From Chromobacterium sinusclupearum (GTDB lineage Bacteria; Pseudomonadota; Gammaproteobacteria; Burkholderiales; Chromobacteriaceae): DNA of 64,000 nucleotides. Numbering within the stretch: position 1 is the stretch's first letter; the number at the start of each line of letters is the position of its first letter. Positions 35,254-45,978 of the stretch are shown one piece after another. The stretch spans positions 3,483 to 67,482 of the forward strand of contig NZ_PPTF01000068.1 of NCBI RefSeq assembly GCF_002902845.1, given 5' to 3'. The translations under genes and the position numbers were made by a program. The notes under the pieces are model-generated. The model had not been told where the DNA came from, did not search any database, and saw nothing but the letters and a program-made list of their open reading frames with translations.

Positions 35254-36282
35254 TTAGCCGGCAGGCTGGATGAAAGTGATGTCGTCGAGCTTGGGTAGCG
35301 GAATCACCTGGCTGGCCACGCTGGCGAAGTCGATATCGTTTAGCCGCAGGCCGCAATACTGCATGCAGTCATAGGTGCGCAGGGCAATCTCGCCGCTGTT
35401 CAGCCCTTTCACCACCGCCCATTGCGTGTAATCCTGGTCCTGGCCGTCCCGCACCGTGCCGCGCGGAATATCGACCGCATTGAGCAGATGGGTAGCCTGC
35501 GCATAGGCCTGCCGCAGATCGTCGGGCTGATTGGCGAACTGCTTCAGGTAGACGGTGCGGACAAAGCGCGCCGGCGGCGTGGCGTTGCCGGGCAGGCCCG
35601 CCAGCCCGCCGCCATGCCCCGGCGGGCTGACCGGCAAGGTGCCGATCTCTCGCAGCTGCGGATCTTCTGGCGTCAGATTCAGATAATTGCCCAGATTGTC
35701 CAGATGCCAGGGAAACCACGGCGCATTGGTACAGACCCCTACCGGGTTATGGTAGATCTTCTGCTGGCCATCCTGGAATTCCACCACCAGCGAACGGCCG
35801 TCCTTGTCGACAATGGCGGCATGCAGCGGCAGCTGTTTGGCCAGCCAGTCCGGCAGCCAGAATTGGCGCGTCGGCAGCAATTCGCGCACATCCGACACGC
35901 TGCCGCAATGCGCCAGCACCCAGTCGGCGAACAGTGGCGCCAGCACCGTGGTCTCGACACGGGAAAAATCCTGATACCGGGTGCACGGCAGCCACAACAG
36001 GCTGACGCTGAGGCCTGCCTCGTTCAAGCCGTCGGAGACGATGCGCTGGCTGATGCCTGGCAAGGGCAGATTGGTGGAACTGATGCCGACATAGCCATAG
36101 CGAACCGACCACGTCGGCGCATCGGCCATTTTCTGGAAATCCGCGCCGGCCCAAACCGGCTGCTGGAAGGACTCACCGCGCCGCTGGATATAGAACGCCG
36201 GATCAAGCGAACGGGCGAACTCCATAGAGCGGCCCACCACATGATTCCTGTCCTTCGCCTGCAATTGAAAATGCGTGCACAT
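35254..36282 (-). CDS. Linear amide C-N hydrolase (choloylglycine hydrolase family)
   Basis: 342 residues. The start 'MCTHFQLQAKDRNHVVGRSMEF' exposes Cys2 as the N-terminal nucleophile after Met removal, typical of the Ntn-hydrolase CGH/PVA family. 'DGLNEAGLSVSLLWLP', 'EFQDGQQKIYHNPVGVCTNAPWFPWHLDNL' and 'TQWAVVKGLNSGEIALRTYDC' are family segments. AGGAGA precedes the ATG at 36282, which confirms the start that makes Cys2. Members cleave bile salts, penicillin V or acyl-homoserine lactones. No signal peptide is seen. AHL cleavage would matter in a quorum-sensing genus but cannot be claimed. Confidence 0.9.
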   Translation of the reverse strand: MCTHFQLQAKDRNHVVGRSMEFARSLDPAFYIQRRGESFQQPVWAGADFQKMADAPTWSVRYGYVGISSTNLPLPGISQRIVSDGLNEAGLSVSLLWLPCTRYQDFSRVETTVLAPLFADWVLAHCGSVSDVRELLPTRQFWLPDWLAKQLPLHAAIVDKDGRSLVVEFQDGQQKIYHNPVGVCTNAPWFPWHLDNLGNYLNLTPEDPQLREIGTLPVSPPGHGGGLAGLPGNATPPARFVRTVYLKQFANQPDDLRQAYAQATHLLNAVDIPRGTVRDGQDQDYTQWAVVKGLNSGEIALRTYDCMQYCGLRLNDIDFASVASQVIPLPKLDDITFIQPAG

Positions 36283-36410
36283 GCCAGGTCTCCTACGTTC
36301 GTCCCATGCCCAACCGCCGGACGGCGCCGCCGACAAGGCGGCGACATGGGGTAGACCATAGGAGACCTCGCCTTCAGTTCAGGCGAAACTGATCTTTCGC
36401 TCAGGACGCG

Positions 36411-36620
36411 TCAGAAACTTACCTCAAAGCCGGCCTCGGCCACCGCCGCCGCCAGCTCTTCCGGAGAGACGATGCCCGGATCGTAACTGACCTGGGCCTG
36501 CTTGGCCTCCAGGCTGACCGCTGTGTCGCTGACGCCGGCCATGGTGTCCAGCACGTCCTGCACAGTTTTGACGCAGCCGCCGCAAGTCATGCCGTCGATG
36601 TTAAGGGTCAAGTCCGCCAT
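36411..36620 (-). CDS. copZ: Copper chaperone, heavy-metal-associated domain protein
   Basis: 69 residues forming a single HMA domain: 'LNIDGMTCGGCVKTVQDVLDTMAGV' contains the MTCxxC metal site. GGAGAAG precedes the ATG at 36620. It lies 34 nt downstream of copA on the same strand and probably delivers Cu(I) to it. The site reads CGGC rather than the CAAC seen in CopA. Confidence 0.92.
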   Translation of the reverse strand: MADLTLNIDGMTCGGCVKTVQDVLDTMAGVSDTAVSLEAKQAQVSYDPGIVSPEELAAAVAEAGFEVSF

Positions 36621-36654
36621 ATTCTTCTCCACGCAATGAAAGTTAAGGATTGAT

Positions 36655-39000
<2,346 letters not shown>

Positions 39001-39018
39001 GACGACCTCCTGCCGCCC

Positions 39019-39049
39019 ATTATATACCCCCCAAGGGTATTAAAGACAA
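39019..39049 (-). promoter_or_regulatory. copA promoter with a metal-sensor operator
   Basis: On the minus strand, -35 TTGTCT (39049-39044) and -10 TATAAT (39024-39019) are 19 nt apart. The long spacer carries the dyad ATACCC-N5-GGGTAT (39040-39024). The 19-nt spacing with a central dyad is typical of MerR/CueR-activated promoters, while the TACCC...GGGTA sequence resembles CsoR operators. No regulator gene lies in the window. Confidence 0.72.
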
Positions 39050-39130
39050 GCGAGAAAGCGTGCATGGACTTTACCCATGGCCGTCAGCGTGTTAACAAAT
39101 ACACCTGAACACAACAATAAGGTGTTGCCC

Positions 39131-39763
39131 ATGCCCCTGAAACGTTATGGCCCCGACTGCGCATTGCTGGTAGTGGACGTGCAGAACAGCTTCTGTCCCG
39201 GCGGCGAGCTGGCCGTGCCCGACGGCGACGAAGTGGTGCCGCTGATCAACCACCTGTCGCTGCTGTTCGAAAACGTGGTGCTGACCCAGGACTGGCATCC
39301 GCGCGGCCACATCTCCTTCGCCAGCAGCCATCCCGGCAAGCAGCCCTTCCAGAACATAGACCTGCCCTACGGCGCGCAGACGCTGTGGCCGGACCATTGC
39401 GTGGCCGGCAGCCACGGCGCGGCCTTCCATGCCGAGCTGGAAACCGAGCGAGCCCGGCTCATCGTGCGCAAGGGCATCCACGCCGCGGTGGACAGCTATT
39501 CCGCGTTCGTGGAGGCGGATCGAACCACGCCGACCGGTCTGGGCGGCTATCTGAATACGCTGGGGGTCAAGAAGGTGTGGCTGGCTGGTTTGGCCACCGA
39601 TTTCTGCGTGGCCTGGAGCGCCATCGACGCCCGCGCCGCCGGTTTTGAAACCTTCGTGGTGGAGGACGCCTGCCGCGCGATAGACATCGACGGCTCGCTG
39701 GCCGATGCCTGGATGACAATGCGGCAGGCGGGGGTCAAGCGGGTGAGATCGGACGAGGTATGA
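39131..39763 (+). CDS. pncA: Nicotinamidase (isochorismatase-like hydrolase)
   Basis: 210 residues. The catalytic triad is visible: Asp in 'LLVVDVQNSF', Lys in 'IVRKGIH', Cys in 'GLATDFCVAWSA'. The metal site is suggested by 'LTQDWHPRGHISF'. It deamidates nicotinamide to nicotinate for NAD salvage. The ATG at 39131 follows AAGGTG and starts the domain properly. It is monocistronic, divergent from copA. Confidence 0.93.
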   Translation: MPLKRYGPDCALLVVDVQNSFCPGGELAVPDGDEVVPLINHLSLLFENVVLTQDWHPRGHISFASSHPGKQPFQNIDLPYGAQTLWPDHCVAGSHGAAFHAELETERARLIVRKGIHAAVDSYSAFVEADRTTPTGLGGYLNTLGVKKVWLAGLATDFCVAWSAIDARAAGFETFVVEDACRAIDIDGSLADAWMTMRQAGVKRVRSDEV

Positions 39764-39771
39764 AACCAATG

Positions 39772-39793
39772 AGCCGGCTTGTCGCCGGCTGTT
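39772..39793 (+). terminator. Possible terminator after pncA
   Basis: AGCCGGC (39772-39778) / GCCGGCT (39784-39790), loop TTGTC, followed by GTTTGGC. The T-tract is poor. Confidence 0.5.
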
Positions 39794-39809
39794 TGGCTTG
39801 GAACGCGAT

Positions 39810-40004
39810 TCAAAAATGATACTTGATGCCAGCTTGCCTCATGATTTCATTGGCCGTATGCCGAGATTTGATGCCGCTATCAACGGGAAATTTCGTATTG
39901 GTGATTGGGCTATACCAGATTTCATGATCACCTTTACCTTGGCGATCAAAGCGGCAGCCATGCTCCTTCAACTTTTTCTTTACCGCTGCGGTAAAGTCAG
40001 TCAC
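39810..40004 (-). CDS. HicA-family mRNA interferase toxin
   Basis: 64 residues, typical HicA/YcfA size. It has a dsRNA-binding-like fold with the likely catalytic His in 'GKGDHEIW', then 'TKFPVDSGIKSRHTANEIMRQAGI', the conserved C-terminal part. HicA toxins cleave mRNA. The gene overlaps the upstream DUF1902 gene by 8 nt, with the antitoxin translated first. Confidence 0.88.
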   Translation of the reverse strand: MTDFTAAVKKKLKEHGCRFDRQGKGDHEIWYSPITNTKFPVDSGIKSRHTANEIMRQAGIKYHF

Positions 40005-40230
40005 AAATGACCTCGGTCGAAACCTCTTCCCATTTCAGACGAAAACGGATCTCGCCCTCAGGCAATGGCTGGTCATTCAACTCCAGCAACTCCGGAATAC
40101 GCACCTTGAGCTTGGCGACAAGCTCCTCACGCGTCGATGCCTCCGCAACCAGCCCTCGGACATCTTTGCTGCTGGCCACCCAAACACCGGCTTCAGCATC
40201 TCTGACTGCATGAACTGAAAACGGTTTCAT
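39997..40230 (-). CDS. DUF1902 antitoxin (HicB-like) partner of HicA
   Basis: 77 residues. 'VHAVRDAEAGVWVASSKDVRGLVAEASTREELVAKLKVRIPELLE' is the DUF1902 pattern, a short HicB-like fold without an attached DNA-binding domain. AGGAGA precedes the ATG. Its stop overlaps the HicA start, so the two are translationally coupled as antitoxin-toxin. Because no DNA-binding domain is present, autoregulation may differ from classic hicAB (inference). Confidence 0.87.
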   Translation of the reverse strand: MKPFSVHAVRDAEAGVWVASSKDVRGLVAEASTREELVAKLKVRIPELLELNDQPLPEGEIRFRLKWEEVSTEVICD

Positions 40231-40297
40231 GTCACTCTCCTGCCATTCTCAATAGAATCAAGGCTCCGCTTCATCATGGCACTGCAAAGATAGAGCG

Positions 40298-41365
40298 TCA
40301 AATCCACTTCCGCTTCCAGAACGCCCACGCCAAGCCGCTCGTAAGCAACGCCATCGCGCCCAACACCGCGTGATAGCCATAGTGCCACTTCAGTTCCGGC
40401 ATGTGTTCGAAGTTCATGCCGTAGATGCCGGCGATCAGCGTCAGCGGCATGAAGATCATGGTCAGCACAGTCAGCTTGCGCATCTGCAGATTGAGCCGGT
40501 TGGACTGGGTGGACAGGTACAGATCCAGCATGTCGCTGACCATCTCCCGGCTCATCTCCAGCGATTCCAGCAACTGGATGGTATGGTCATAAGCGTCGCG
40601 CAGATACAGTTGGGTTTCCGGCGCGAACAGGCCATCTTCGCCGCGATTCAGCGCCAGCAGCACTTCGCGCAGCGGCAACAGCGCGCGGCGCAGCTTGAGG
40701 CAGTCGCGCTTCAGGCGCTGCACCTGGCGCAGCAGGCCGTGATCGTTGCCGGACAGCAGACGGCCATCCACCTGCTCCATGCGCTCGTTGAACCGGGTAT
40801 GCACCGCCAGATAATCGTCTATCACCGCATCCAGCAAGGAATAAGCCAGATAGTCGGCGCCTTTGCGGCGGACCTGGCCGCGCTGGCGGCGCAGGCGGTC
40901 GCGCACCGCATCGAACACGCCGATGGGGCGCGCCTGGAAGGTCAGCACAAACCCCTCGCCCAACACCATGTAAACCTGGTCGGACACCAGCCGGCTGCCA
41001 TCTAGCGGATAGTCGAACACCCGGCTGACGATGAACAGATAATCGCCGTAGTCTTCGACCTTGGGCCGCTGGCCGGCGTTGAGGATATCCTCCAGCACCA
41101 GCGGATGCAGCCCAAAATGGCTGCCCAGGCGTTTCATCGCCTCGGTGTCGCGCAGGCCGTACACATTCAGCCAGCGCACCTTGCCGGCCGGAGCCTGCGC
41201 CAGGGCCTGCTCGACGTCGCGGCAAACGGTTTCGCTCAGGGTTTCGGCGTCGTATTCGATCCAGCTCAGGCTGGTTTCACCGGGTTTGGCCTCGCCGACG
41301 GGAATCAGCGCGCCAGGCGCTTCGCCCAGCGACGGGATCTGGCGTTTCAGGACAGGATGGCGCAT
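40298..41365 (-). CDS. corA: CorA-family Mg2+/divalent cation channel
   Basis: 355 residues. A large N-terminal cytoplasmic domain is followed by two C-terminal helices with the selectivity motif 'YGMNFEHMPELKWHYGY' (GMN) between them. The C-terminus 'WAFWKRKWI' is basic as expected. CorA pentamers conduct Mg2+ (also Co2+, Ni2+). It is monocistronic; its downstream neighbour is the DUF1902/HicA pair. Confidence 0.95.
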   Translation of the reverse strand: MRHPVLKRQIPSLGEAPGALIPVGEAKPGETSLSWIEYDAETLSETVCRDVEQALAQAPAGKVRWLNVYGLRDTEAMKRLGSHFGLHPLVLEDILNAGQRPKVEDYGDYLFIVSRVFDYPLDGSRLVSDQVYMVLGEGFVLTFQARPIGVFDAVRDRLRRQRGQVRRKGADYLAYSLLDAVIDDYLAVHTRFNERMEQVDGRLLSGNDHGLLRQVQRLKRDCLKLRRALLPLREVLLALNRGEDGLFAPETQLYLRDAYDHTIQLLESLEMSREMVSDMLDLYLSTQSNRLNLQMRKLTVLTMIFMPLTLIAGIYGMNFEHMPELKWHYGYHAVLGAMALLTSGLAWAFWKRKWI

Positions 41366-41417
41366 GCGGCTCCTTGGACATGATGGGAAGGAGGGTCCAG
41401 GCGCAGGCCGCGCAATG

Positions 41418-41441
41418 AAAAGGCCCGGGACAGCCCGGGCC
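41418..41441 (-). terminator. Terminator of ppx
   Basis: On the minus strand GGCCCGGG (41441-41434) pairs with CCCGGGCC (41429-41422), loop CTGT, then TTTT, 26 nt after the stop. Confidence 0.85.
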
Positions 41442-41466
41442 GCGTTACCGCTATATCAGCGTCGGC

Positions 41467-42966
41467 TTATTCCTGGACGATGTCCAGTTTGAACCCGACA
41501 GTCTTCCATTGGTTCACTTCCTGGCGGAAACTGCTGGCGGTCAGCGGATTTTCCTGCAGCCAGGATTGGCTGACTTTCAACTCAAAACCGCTGGCGTTCT
41601 GCTTCAGATCCAGCACCTCCGGCAATGCCAGCGGCTGGCGGCGGCGATGGAACAGCACGGCAATGCGCAGCGCGACGACGGCCTGCCACAGCACCGGCTG
41701 GCTGATGTACTGCGCCATCTTGCCCATGTCGCCGCGGTGGCCCAGCACAATCGTGGCCAGCGCCGCTTGTTCGCGCTTGGAGAAGCCCGGCATGTCGGCG
41801 TTCTGCAGGATATAGGTGGAATGCTTGTGATAGGCGGTGTGGGCGATGGTCAGGCCGATTTCGTGCAGCTTGGCCGCCCAGGACAGCAGCTTCAGCATGT
41901 CCTGGTCCACGTCCTCGCCGGCCAGCATGCGATACAGCCGCTCGGCCAGCTGATTGACCCGCTCGGCCTGCTGCGCATCCACGTGATAACGCCGCTTGAA
42001 CAGCCCCACCGTGCTGTCGCGCATGTCCTTTTCGCGCTGGCGGCCCAAGAGGTCGTACAGCACGCCGTCGCGCAGCGCGCCTTCGGTGACGATCATCTTC
42101 TCGACTTGCAGCTCTTCGAACACCGCGATCATGATGGCCAGCCCGCCGGCCAGCACCGGCGCGCGGTCGGCCTTCAGGCCGTTGATCTTGACGGCGTCTA
42201 TGCTGCCCTGCTTGATCAGCAGCTCGCGCAGCTGCTCCATGCCGTCCAGCGTGATGTCGGAGCGGCTCCAGTCGTTGATTTCCAGCACGTCGCGCAAGGA
42301 GCGCGCGGTGCCGGATGTGCCGACGGCGAGCTGCCATTCGCTGGGCCGGTATTCGTGGCGGATGCGTTGGATCTCGTTGCGCGCGGCCAATACCGCGTCG
42401 CGGAAGTTGCTGCGCGTGAGCTTGCCGCCGGGGAAGAAGCGCAGCGTGTAGCTGACGCAGCCCAGCGGCAGGCTTTCGGTCACCAGGGCCTTGTAGTGGC
42501 TGCCGATGATGAATTCGGTGGAACCGCCGCCGATATCCACCACCATGCGCCGCTCCTTGGTATCCGGCAGCGAGTGGGCGGCGCCCAGGTAGATCAGCCG
42601 CGCTTCTTCGCGGCCGGCGATCACCTCGATGGGAAAGCCGAGTTTTTCCTCGGCCTCTTCGATAAAGGCCTGGGCATTCTTGGCGACGCGCAGGGTATTG
42701 GTGCCGACGATGCGCACCTGGCCCGGCACAAAACCGCGCAAACGCTCGCCGAAACGGGCCAGACAAGCCAGCGCGCGCTGCTGAGTGTCTTCATCCAGAT
42801 TTTTTTCGGCGGTCAGGCCGGCGCCCAGACGAACGGTTTCTTTCATCACGTCCAGCGCGTACAACTGGTCGTCCACTACGCGGGAAACCTGCAGGCGGAA
42901 GCTGTTGGAGCCCAGGTCTACGGTGGCCAATACGGTATGGGGGGGCGTGGTGTGTGTCAAAGACAC
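41467..42966 (-). CDS. ppx: Exopolyphosphatase (Ppx/GppA family)
   Basis: About 499 residues. 'VLATVDLGSNSFRLQVSRV' is the phosphate-binding ASKHA signature. 'VVDIGGGSTEFIIG' is the second motif, and a C-terminal HD-type domain ('SWAAKLHEIGLTIAHTAYHKHSTYILQNADM') completes the class. It degrades inorganic polyphosphate, and possibly pppGpp. No ATG fits. A GTG at 42966 or TTG at 42960 are candidates; AAGGGG is better spaced for the TTG, so the start is uncertain by two residues. Its neighbour phoU is also a phosphate-control gene. Confidence 0.93.
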   Translation of the reverse strand: MSLTHTTPPHTVLATVDLGSNSFRLQVSRVVDDQLYALDVMKETVRLGAGLTAEKNLDEDTQQRALACLARFGERLRGFVPGQVRIVGTNTLRVAKNAQAFIEEAEEKLGFPIEVIAGREEARLIYLGAAHSLPDTKERRMVVDIGGGSTEFIIGSHYKALVTESLPLGCVSYTLRFFPGGKLTRSNFRDAVLAARNEIQRIRHEYRPSEWQLAVGTSGTARSLRDVLEINDWSRSDITLDGMEQLRELLIKQGSIDAVKINGLKADRAPVLAGGLAIMIAVFEELQVEKMIVTEGALRDGVLYDLLGRQREKDMRDSTVGLFKRRYHVDAQQAERVNQLAERLYRMLAGEDVDQDMLKLLSWAAKLHEIGLTIAHTAYHKHSTYILQNADMPGFSKREQAALATIVLGHRGDMGKMAQYISQPVLWQAVVALRIAVLFHRRRQPLALPEVLDLKQNASGFELKVSQSWLQENPLTASSFRQEVNQWKTVGFKLDIVQE

Positions 42967-43035
42967 CCCTTTTCTTGTTCGATGGTTTCTGCCGGGAGCG
43001 CGCGGCGCGAAGGCCCGACGCCTCGCCTTGGCAAC

Positions 43036-43071
43036 AAAATGGCGGTAACCGTGAAATGTTACCGCCATTTT
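43036..43071. terminator. Terminator of phoU
   Basis: Fourteen-base stem AAAATGGCGGTAAC (43036-43049) / GTTACCGCCATTTT (43058-43071), 32 nt past the phoU stop. It has a T4 run on both strands and separates phoU from ppx. Confidence 0.88.
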
Positions 43072-43103
43072 GCCTCCCGCGTCATGTCAGGCAAGCGCCC
43101 GCG

Positions 43104-43808
43104 TCAGCGGCCCAGGGTCTCGCGCTTGATGGTTTCCAGCGTGGTGTGGCGGATGTCCTTGCCCTTCACCAGATAGACCACGTACTCGGAGATGTTCTTG
43201 GCGTGGTCCCCGATGCGCTCGATGGCCTTGGACATGAACAGCGTGTCGATGGACATGCTGATGGTGCGCGGATCTTCCATCATGAAGGTGATCAGCTGGC
43301 GCAGCTCGGAGGCGAAATTCTCGTCCAGCCGCATGTCTTCCTCCGCCAGCTCCAAAGCGGCGGAGGTGTCCAGCCGGGCAAAGGCATCCAGCGCGCGGCG
43401 CAGCATGGCAAGCGCCACCTCGGCCATCTTCTCGATTTCGCGGAAGCGCGGCATCTGATAGCGCTCGGACTGATGGATGGTCTTGCCCATGCGCGCGATC
43501 TTGGCCGCTTCGTCGCCGATGCGCTCCAGATCGGTGATGATCTTGATCACGGTGAACACGATGCGCAGATCGCTGGCCGCCGGCTGGCGGCGGGCGATGA
43601 TGTGCAGACAGTCGTCGTCGATGCCGACTTCCATCGCATTGACCAGGGCGTCCTCGGCCGCCACCTTGTCCAAGCGGGCGATATCGCCGGACATCAAGGC
43701 ATCGACAGCGGACAGGATCTGTTGCTCCACCAGGCCGCCCATTTGCAGCACGCGGGTACGGATGGTTTCCAGTTCCAGATCGAACTGCTTGGAAATATGC
43801 TCTGCCAT
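43104..43808 (-). CDS. phoU: Phosphate signalling protein PhoU
   Basis: 234 residues with two tandem PhoU helical repeats: 'LIVEQ'-type metal sites appear in 'RRQPAASDLRIVFTVIKIITDLERIGDEAAKIA' and 'FMSKAIERIGDHAKNISEYVVYLVKG'. It links the Pst phosphate transporter to PhoR and represses the Pho regulon. The ATG at 43808 (MAEHISKQFD) follows GAGG. The pst and phoBR genes are not in the window; ppx lies downstream beyond a terminator. Confidence 0.97.
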   Translation of the reverse strand: MAEHISKQFDLELETIRTRVLQMGGLVEQQILSAVDALMSGDIARLDKVAAEDALVNAMEVGIDDDCLHIIARRQPAASDLRIVFTVIKIITDLERIGDEAAKIARMGKTIHQSERYQMPRFREIEKMAEVALAMLRRALDAFARLDTSAALELAEEDMRLDENFASELRQLITFMMEDPRTISMSIDTLFMSKAIERIGDHAKNISEYVVYLVKGKDIRHTTLETIKRETLGR

Positions 43809-44017
43809 GTCTGCCTCAAGGATCTTGCAAGTAAAAAGAAAATGGTAAGTCGGCAAGATGACAGTGCCGTGACATGTCTTCTCTCCGCGTCGGCAAGGCA
43901 ATGCCCTTACCAATTAGATCAGCTTAGCGCGGCCTGCCGCCGAGGCAAGACGCGCCGCCCAATCGACACAAAAATTCGGCCAGGCGGGCGTCCGGCATCG
44001 GCTTGGCCGGCGCGCGC

Positions 44018-44677
44018 TCAGCGCAGCACGGCCACGCCGTCCTGCTTGCCCAGCAGCAGCACATCGGCGCGGCGGCGGGCGAACAGGCCGCAGGTGACTA
44101 CCCCGGCGATATGGTTGATGGTTTCTTCCAGCTCCACCGGCTTCATGATCTGCAGGCCGTGCACGTCCAGGATCACATTGCCGTTGTCGGTGGTCACGCC
44201 CTGGCGCAGTTCCGGATGGCCGCCCAGGCGCACCAGTTCGCGCGCCACATAGCTGCGCGCCATCGGGATGACTTCGATCGGCAGCGGGAAGGCGCCCAGC
44301 ATGGTGACGTACTTCTTCTCGTCGGCAATGCAGATGAACTCGTCGGCCACGCCGGCCACGATCTTCTCGCGCGTCAGCGCCGCGCCGCCGCCTTTGATCA
44401 TGTGCAGGTGATGGTTGATCTCGTCGGCGCCGTCGATGTACACCGGCAGCTTATCCACCTCGTTCAGGTCGAATACCGGGATGTGGTGCGCCTTCAAGCG
44501 AGCCGTGGAGGCGTCGGAACTGGACACCGCGCCCTTGATCCGGTCCTTGATGCCGGCCAGTTCCTCGATGAACAGATTGACGGTGCTGCCGGTGCCCACG
44601 CCGATAATGGCGTCTTCCGGCACGAATTCCAGCGCTTTCTTGGCAACGGCGAGTTTCAGTTGGTCCTGGGTCAGCAT
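44018..44677 (-). CDS. rpiA: Ribose-5-phosphate isomerase A
   Basis: 219 residues, standard length. '[16 protein letters not shown]', '[35 protein letters not shown]' and '[25 protein letters not shown]' are diagnostic. It interconverts ribose 5-phosphate and ribulose 5-phosphate. AGGAGG is 8 nt before the ATG at 44677. Single-gene unit. Confidence 0.98.
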   Translation of the reverse strand: MLTQDQLKLAVAKKALEFVPEDAIIGVGTGSTVNLFIEELAGIKDRIKGAVSSSDASTARLKAHHIPVFDLNEVDKLPVYIDGADEINHHLHMIKGGGAALTREKIVAGVADEFICIADEKKYVTMLGAFPLPIEVIPMARSYVARELVRLGGHPELRQGVTTDNGNVILDVHGLQIMKPVELEETINHIAGVVTCGLFARRRADVLLLGKQDGVAVLR

Positions 44678-44783
44678 GATGTAGCCTCCTGGCATGTTGT
44701 TGTGCCGGCCGAGTCGGCGCCCGGCATGAGCGATGATGTCCAATTATCCCACAAGCAGACTGTGATGACAGCCGGCGGCAGGG

Positions 44784-45260
44784 CTAAACCGGGATCAGCA
44801 GGCAGACCGCCTGGGCCTCGATCGCCTCGCAGCGGCCAAGGTAGCCCAGCTTCTCATTGGTCTTGCCCTTGACGTTGACCGCGCCGACATCGAGCCCCAG
44901 ATCGGCCGCGATATTGGCGCGCATGGCGTCGATGTGCGGCGCCAGCTTGGGCTGTTGCGCGATCAGGGTGCTGTCAACATTGACCGGCCGCCAGCCGGCG
45001 GCGCGCACCCGCGCAGCGGCCTCGCGCAACAAGACGCGGCTGTCCGCGCCCTTGAATTCCACCGCCGTATCCGGGAAATGGCGGCCGATGTCGCCCAGCG
45101 CCGCCGCGCCCAGCAAGGCATCGGTGATGGCGTGCAGCAAGGCGTCGGCGTCGGAATGGCCCAAGAGGCCTTTCTCATGCGGAATTTCCACCCCGCCCAG
45201 AATCAGCGGCCGTCCTGCCACCAGTTGATGCACATCGTAACCCTGCCCGATACGAAACAT
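44784..45260 (-). CDS. ispF: 2-C-methyl-D-erythritol 2,4-cyclodiphosphate synthase
   Basis: 158 residues. '[23 protein letters not shown]' supplies metal ligands D9 and H11, and '[29 protein letters not shown]' a third His. The C-terminal '[28 protein letters not shown]' is conserved. It closes the cyclodiphosphate in the MEP isoprenoid pathway. It lies 28 nt downstream of ispD. Confidence 0.98.
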   Translation of the reverse strand: MFRIGQGYDVHQLVAGRPLILGGVEIPHEKGLLGHSDADALLHAITDALLGAAALGDIGRHFPDTAVEFKGADSRVLLREAAARVRAAGWRPVNVDSTLIAQQPKLAPHIDAMRANIAADLGLDVGAVNVKGKTNEKLGYLGRCEAIEAQAVCLLIPV

Positions 45261-45288
45261 ACTCTTCCCTTAATATTGCAATTCTGCG

Positions 45289-45975
45289 CTATTGTTCGCC
45301 GCGCGCGGCCAGAATGGCCTTGGCCAGGGCCAGATCGCGCGGATAGGTCACCTTGAAGTTTTGCGCATCGCCCTCCACCAGCAGCGGCTTCAATCCCTGC
45401 CGCTCCACTGCGGAAGCCTCGTCGGTGATGTCGTCCACCGAGCCCTCACCCAGCGCCCGCGCCAGCAGACCGGCGCGGAACATCTGCGGCGTCTGCGCCA
45501 GCCACAAGCCATTGCGCGGCACGGTGGCGGCGACATGGCCCTCAGCGTCCGCCCGCTTGACGGTGTCCGGCACCGGCAAAGCCAGCAGGCCGCCCACCGG
45601 ATGGCCCGCCAAGGCGGCGATCAAACGCTCCACCGCCGCCACCGACAGACAGCAGCGCGCCGCGTCGTGCACCAGCACCCAGTCGTCCTCGCCTGGCGCC
45701 AATGCCGCCAACCCATTGGCCACGCTCTGGGCACGGCTGGCACCGCCGACGCGGTGCACTTCCAGCTTGGGCAGACGCCAGTCGAAATCATCAAACCACT
45801 CATCTTGCGGCGATATCACCACCGCCACCTTGTCTATCGCCGGCACCGCCGCCAGCGTGGCCAGCGCGTGCCACATCAGCGGCCTGCCGTTCAATTGCAG
45901 ATATTGCTTGGGGCTGGGCGCGCCGAAACGGCTGCCCGAGCCTGCGGCCGGCACCAGCGCAATCATTTGGGCCAT
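45289..45975 (-). CDS. ispD: 2-C-methyl-D-erythritol 4-phosphate cytidylyltransferase
   Basis: 228 residues. 'IALVPAAGSGSRFGAPSPKQYLQLNGRPL' is the CTP-binding N-terminus. 'WVLVHDAARCC' and 'DEASAVERQGLKPLLVEGDAQNFKVTYPRDLALA' complete the fold. It makes CDP-methylerythritol in the MEP pathway. It starts 3 nt after the dnaQ stop and precedes ispF. Confidence 0.98.
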   Translation of the reverse strand: MAQMIALVPAAGSGSRFGAPSPKQYLQLNGRPLMWHALATLAAVPAIDKVAVVISPQDEWFDDFDWRLPKLEVHRVGGASRAQSVANGLAALAPGEDDWVLVHDAARCCLSVAAVERLIAALAGHPVGGLLALPVPDTVKRADAEGHVAATVPRNGLWLAQTPQMFRAGLLARALGEGSVDDITDEASAVERQGLKPLLVEGDAQNFKVTYPRDLALAKAILAARGEQ

Positions 45976-45978
45976 GGC

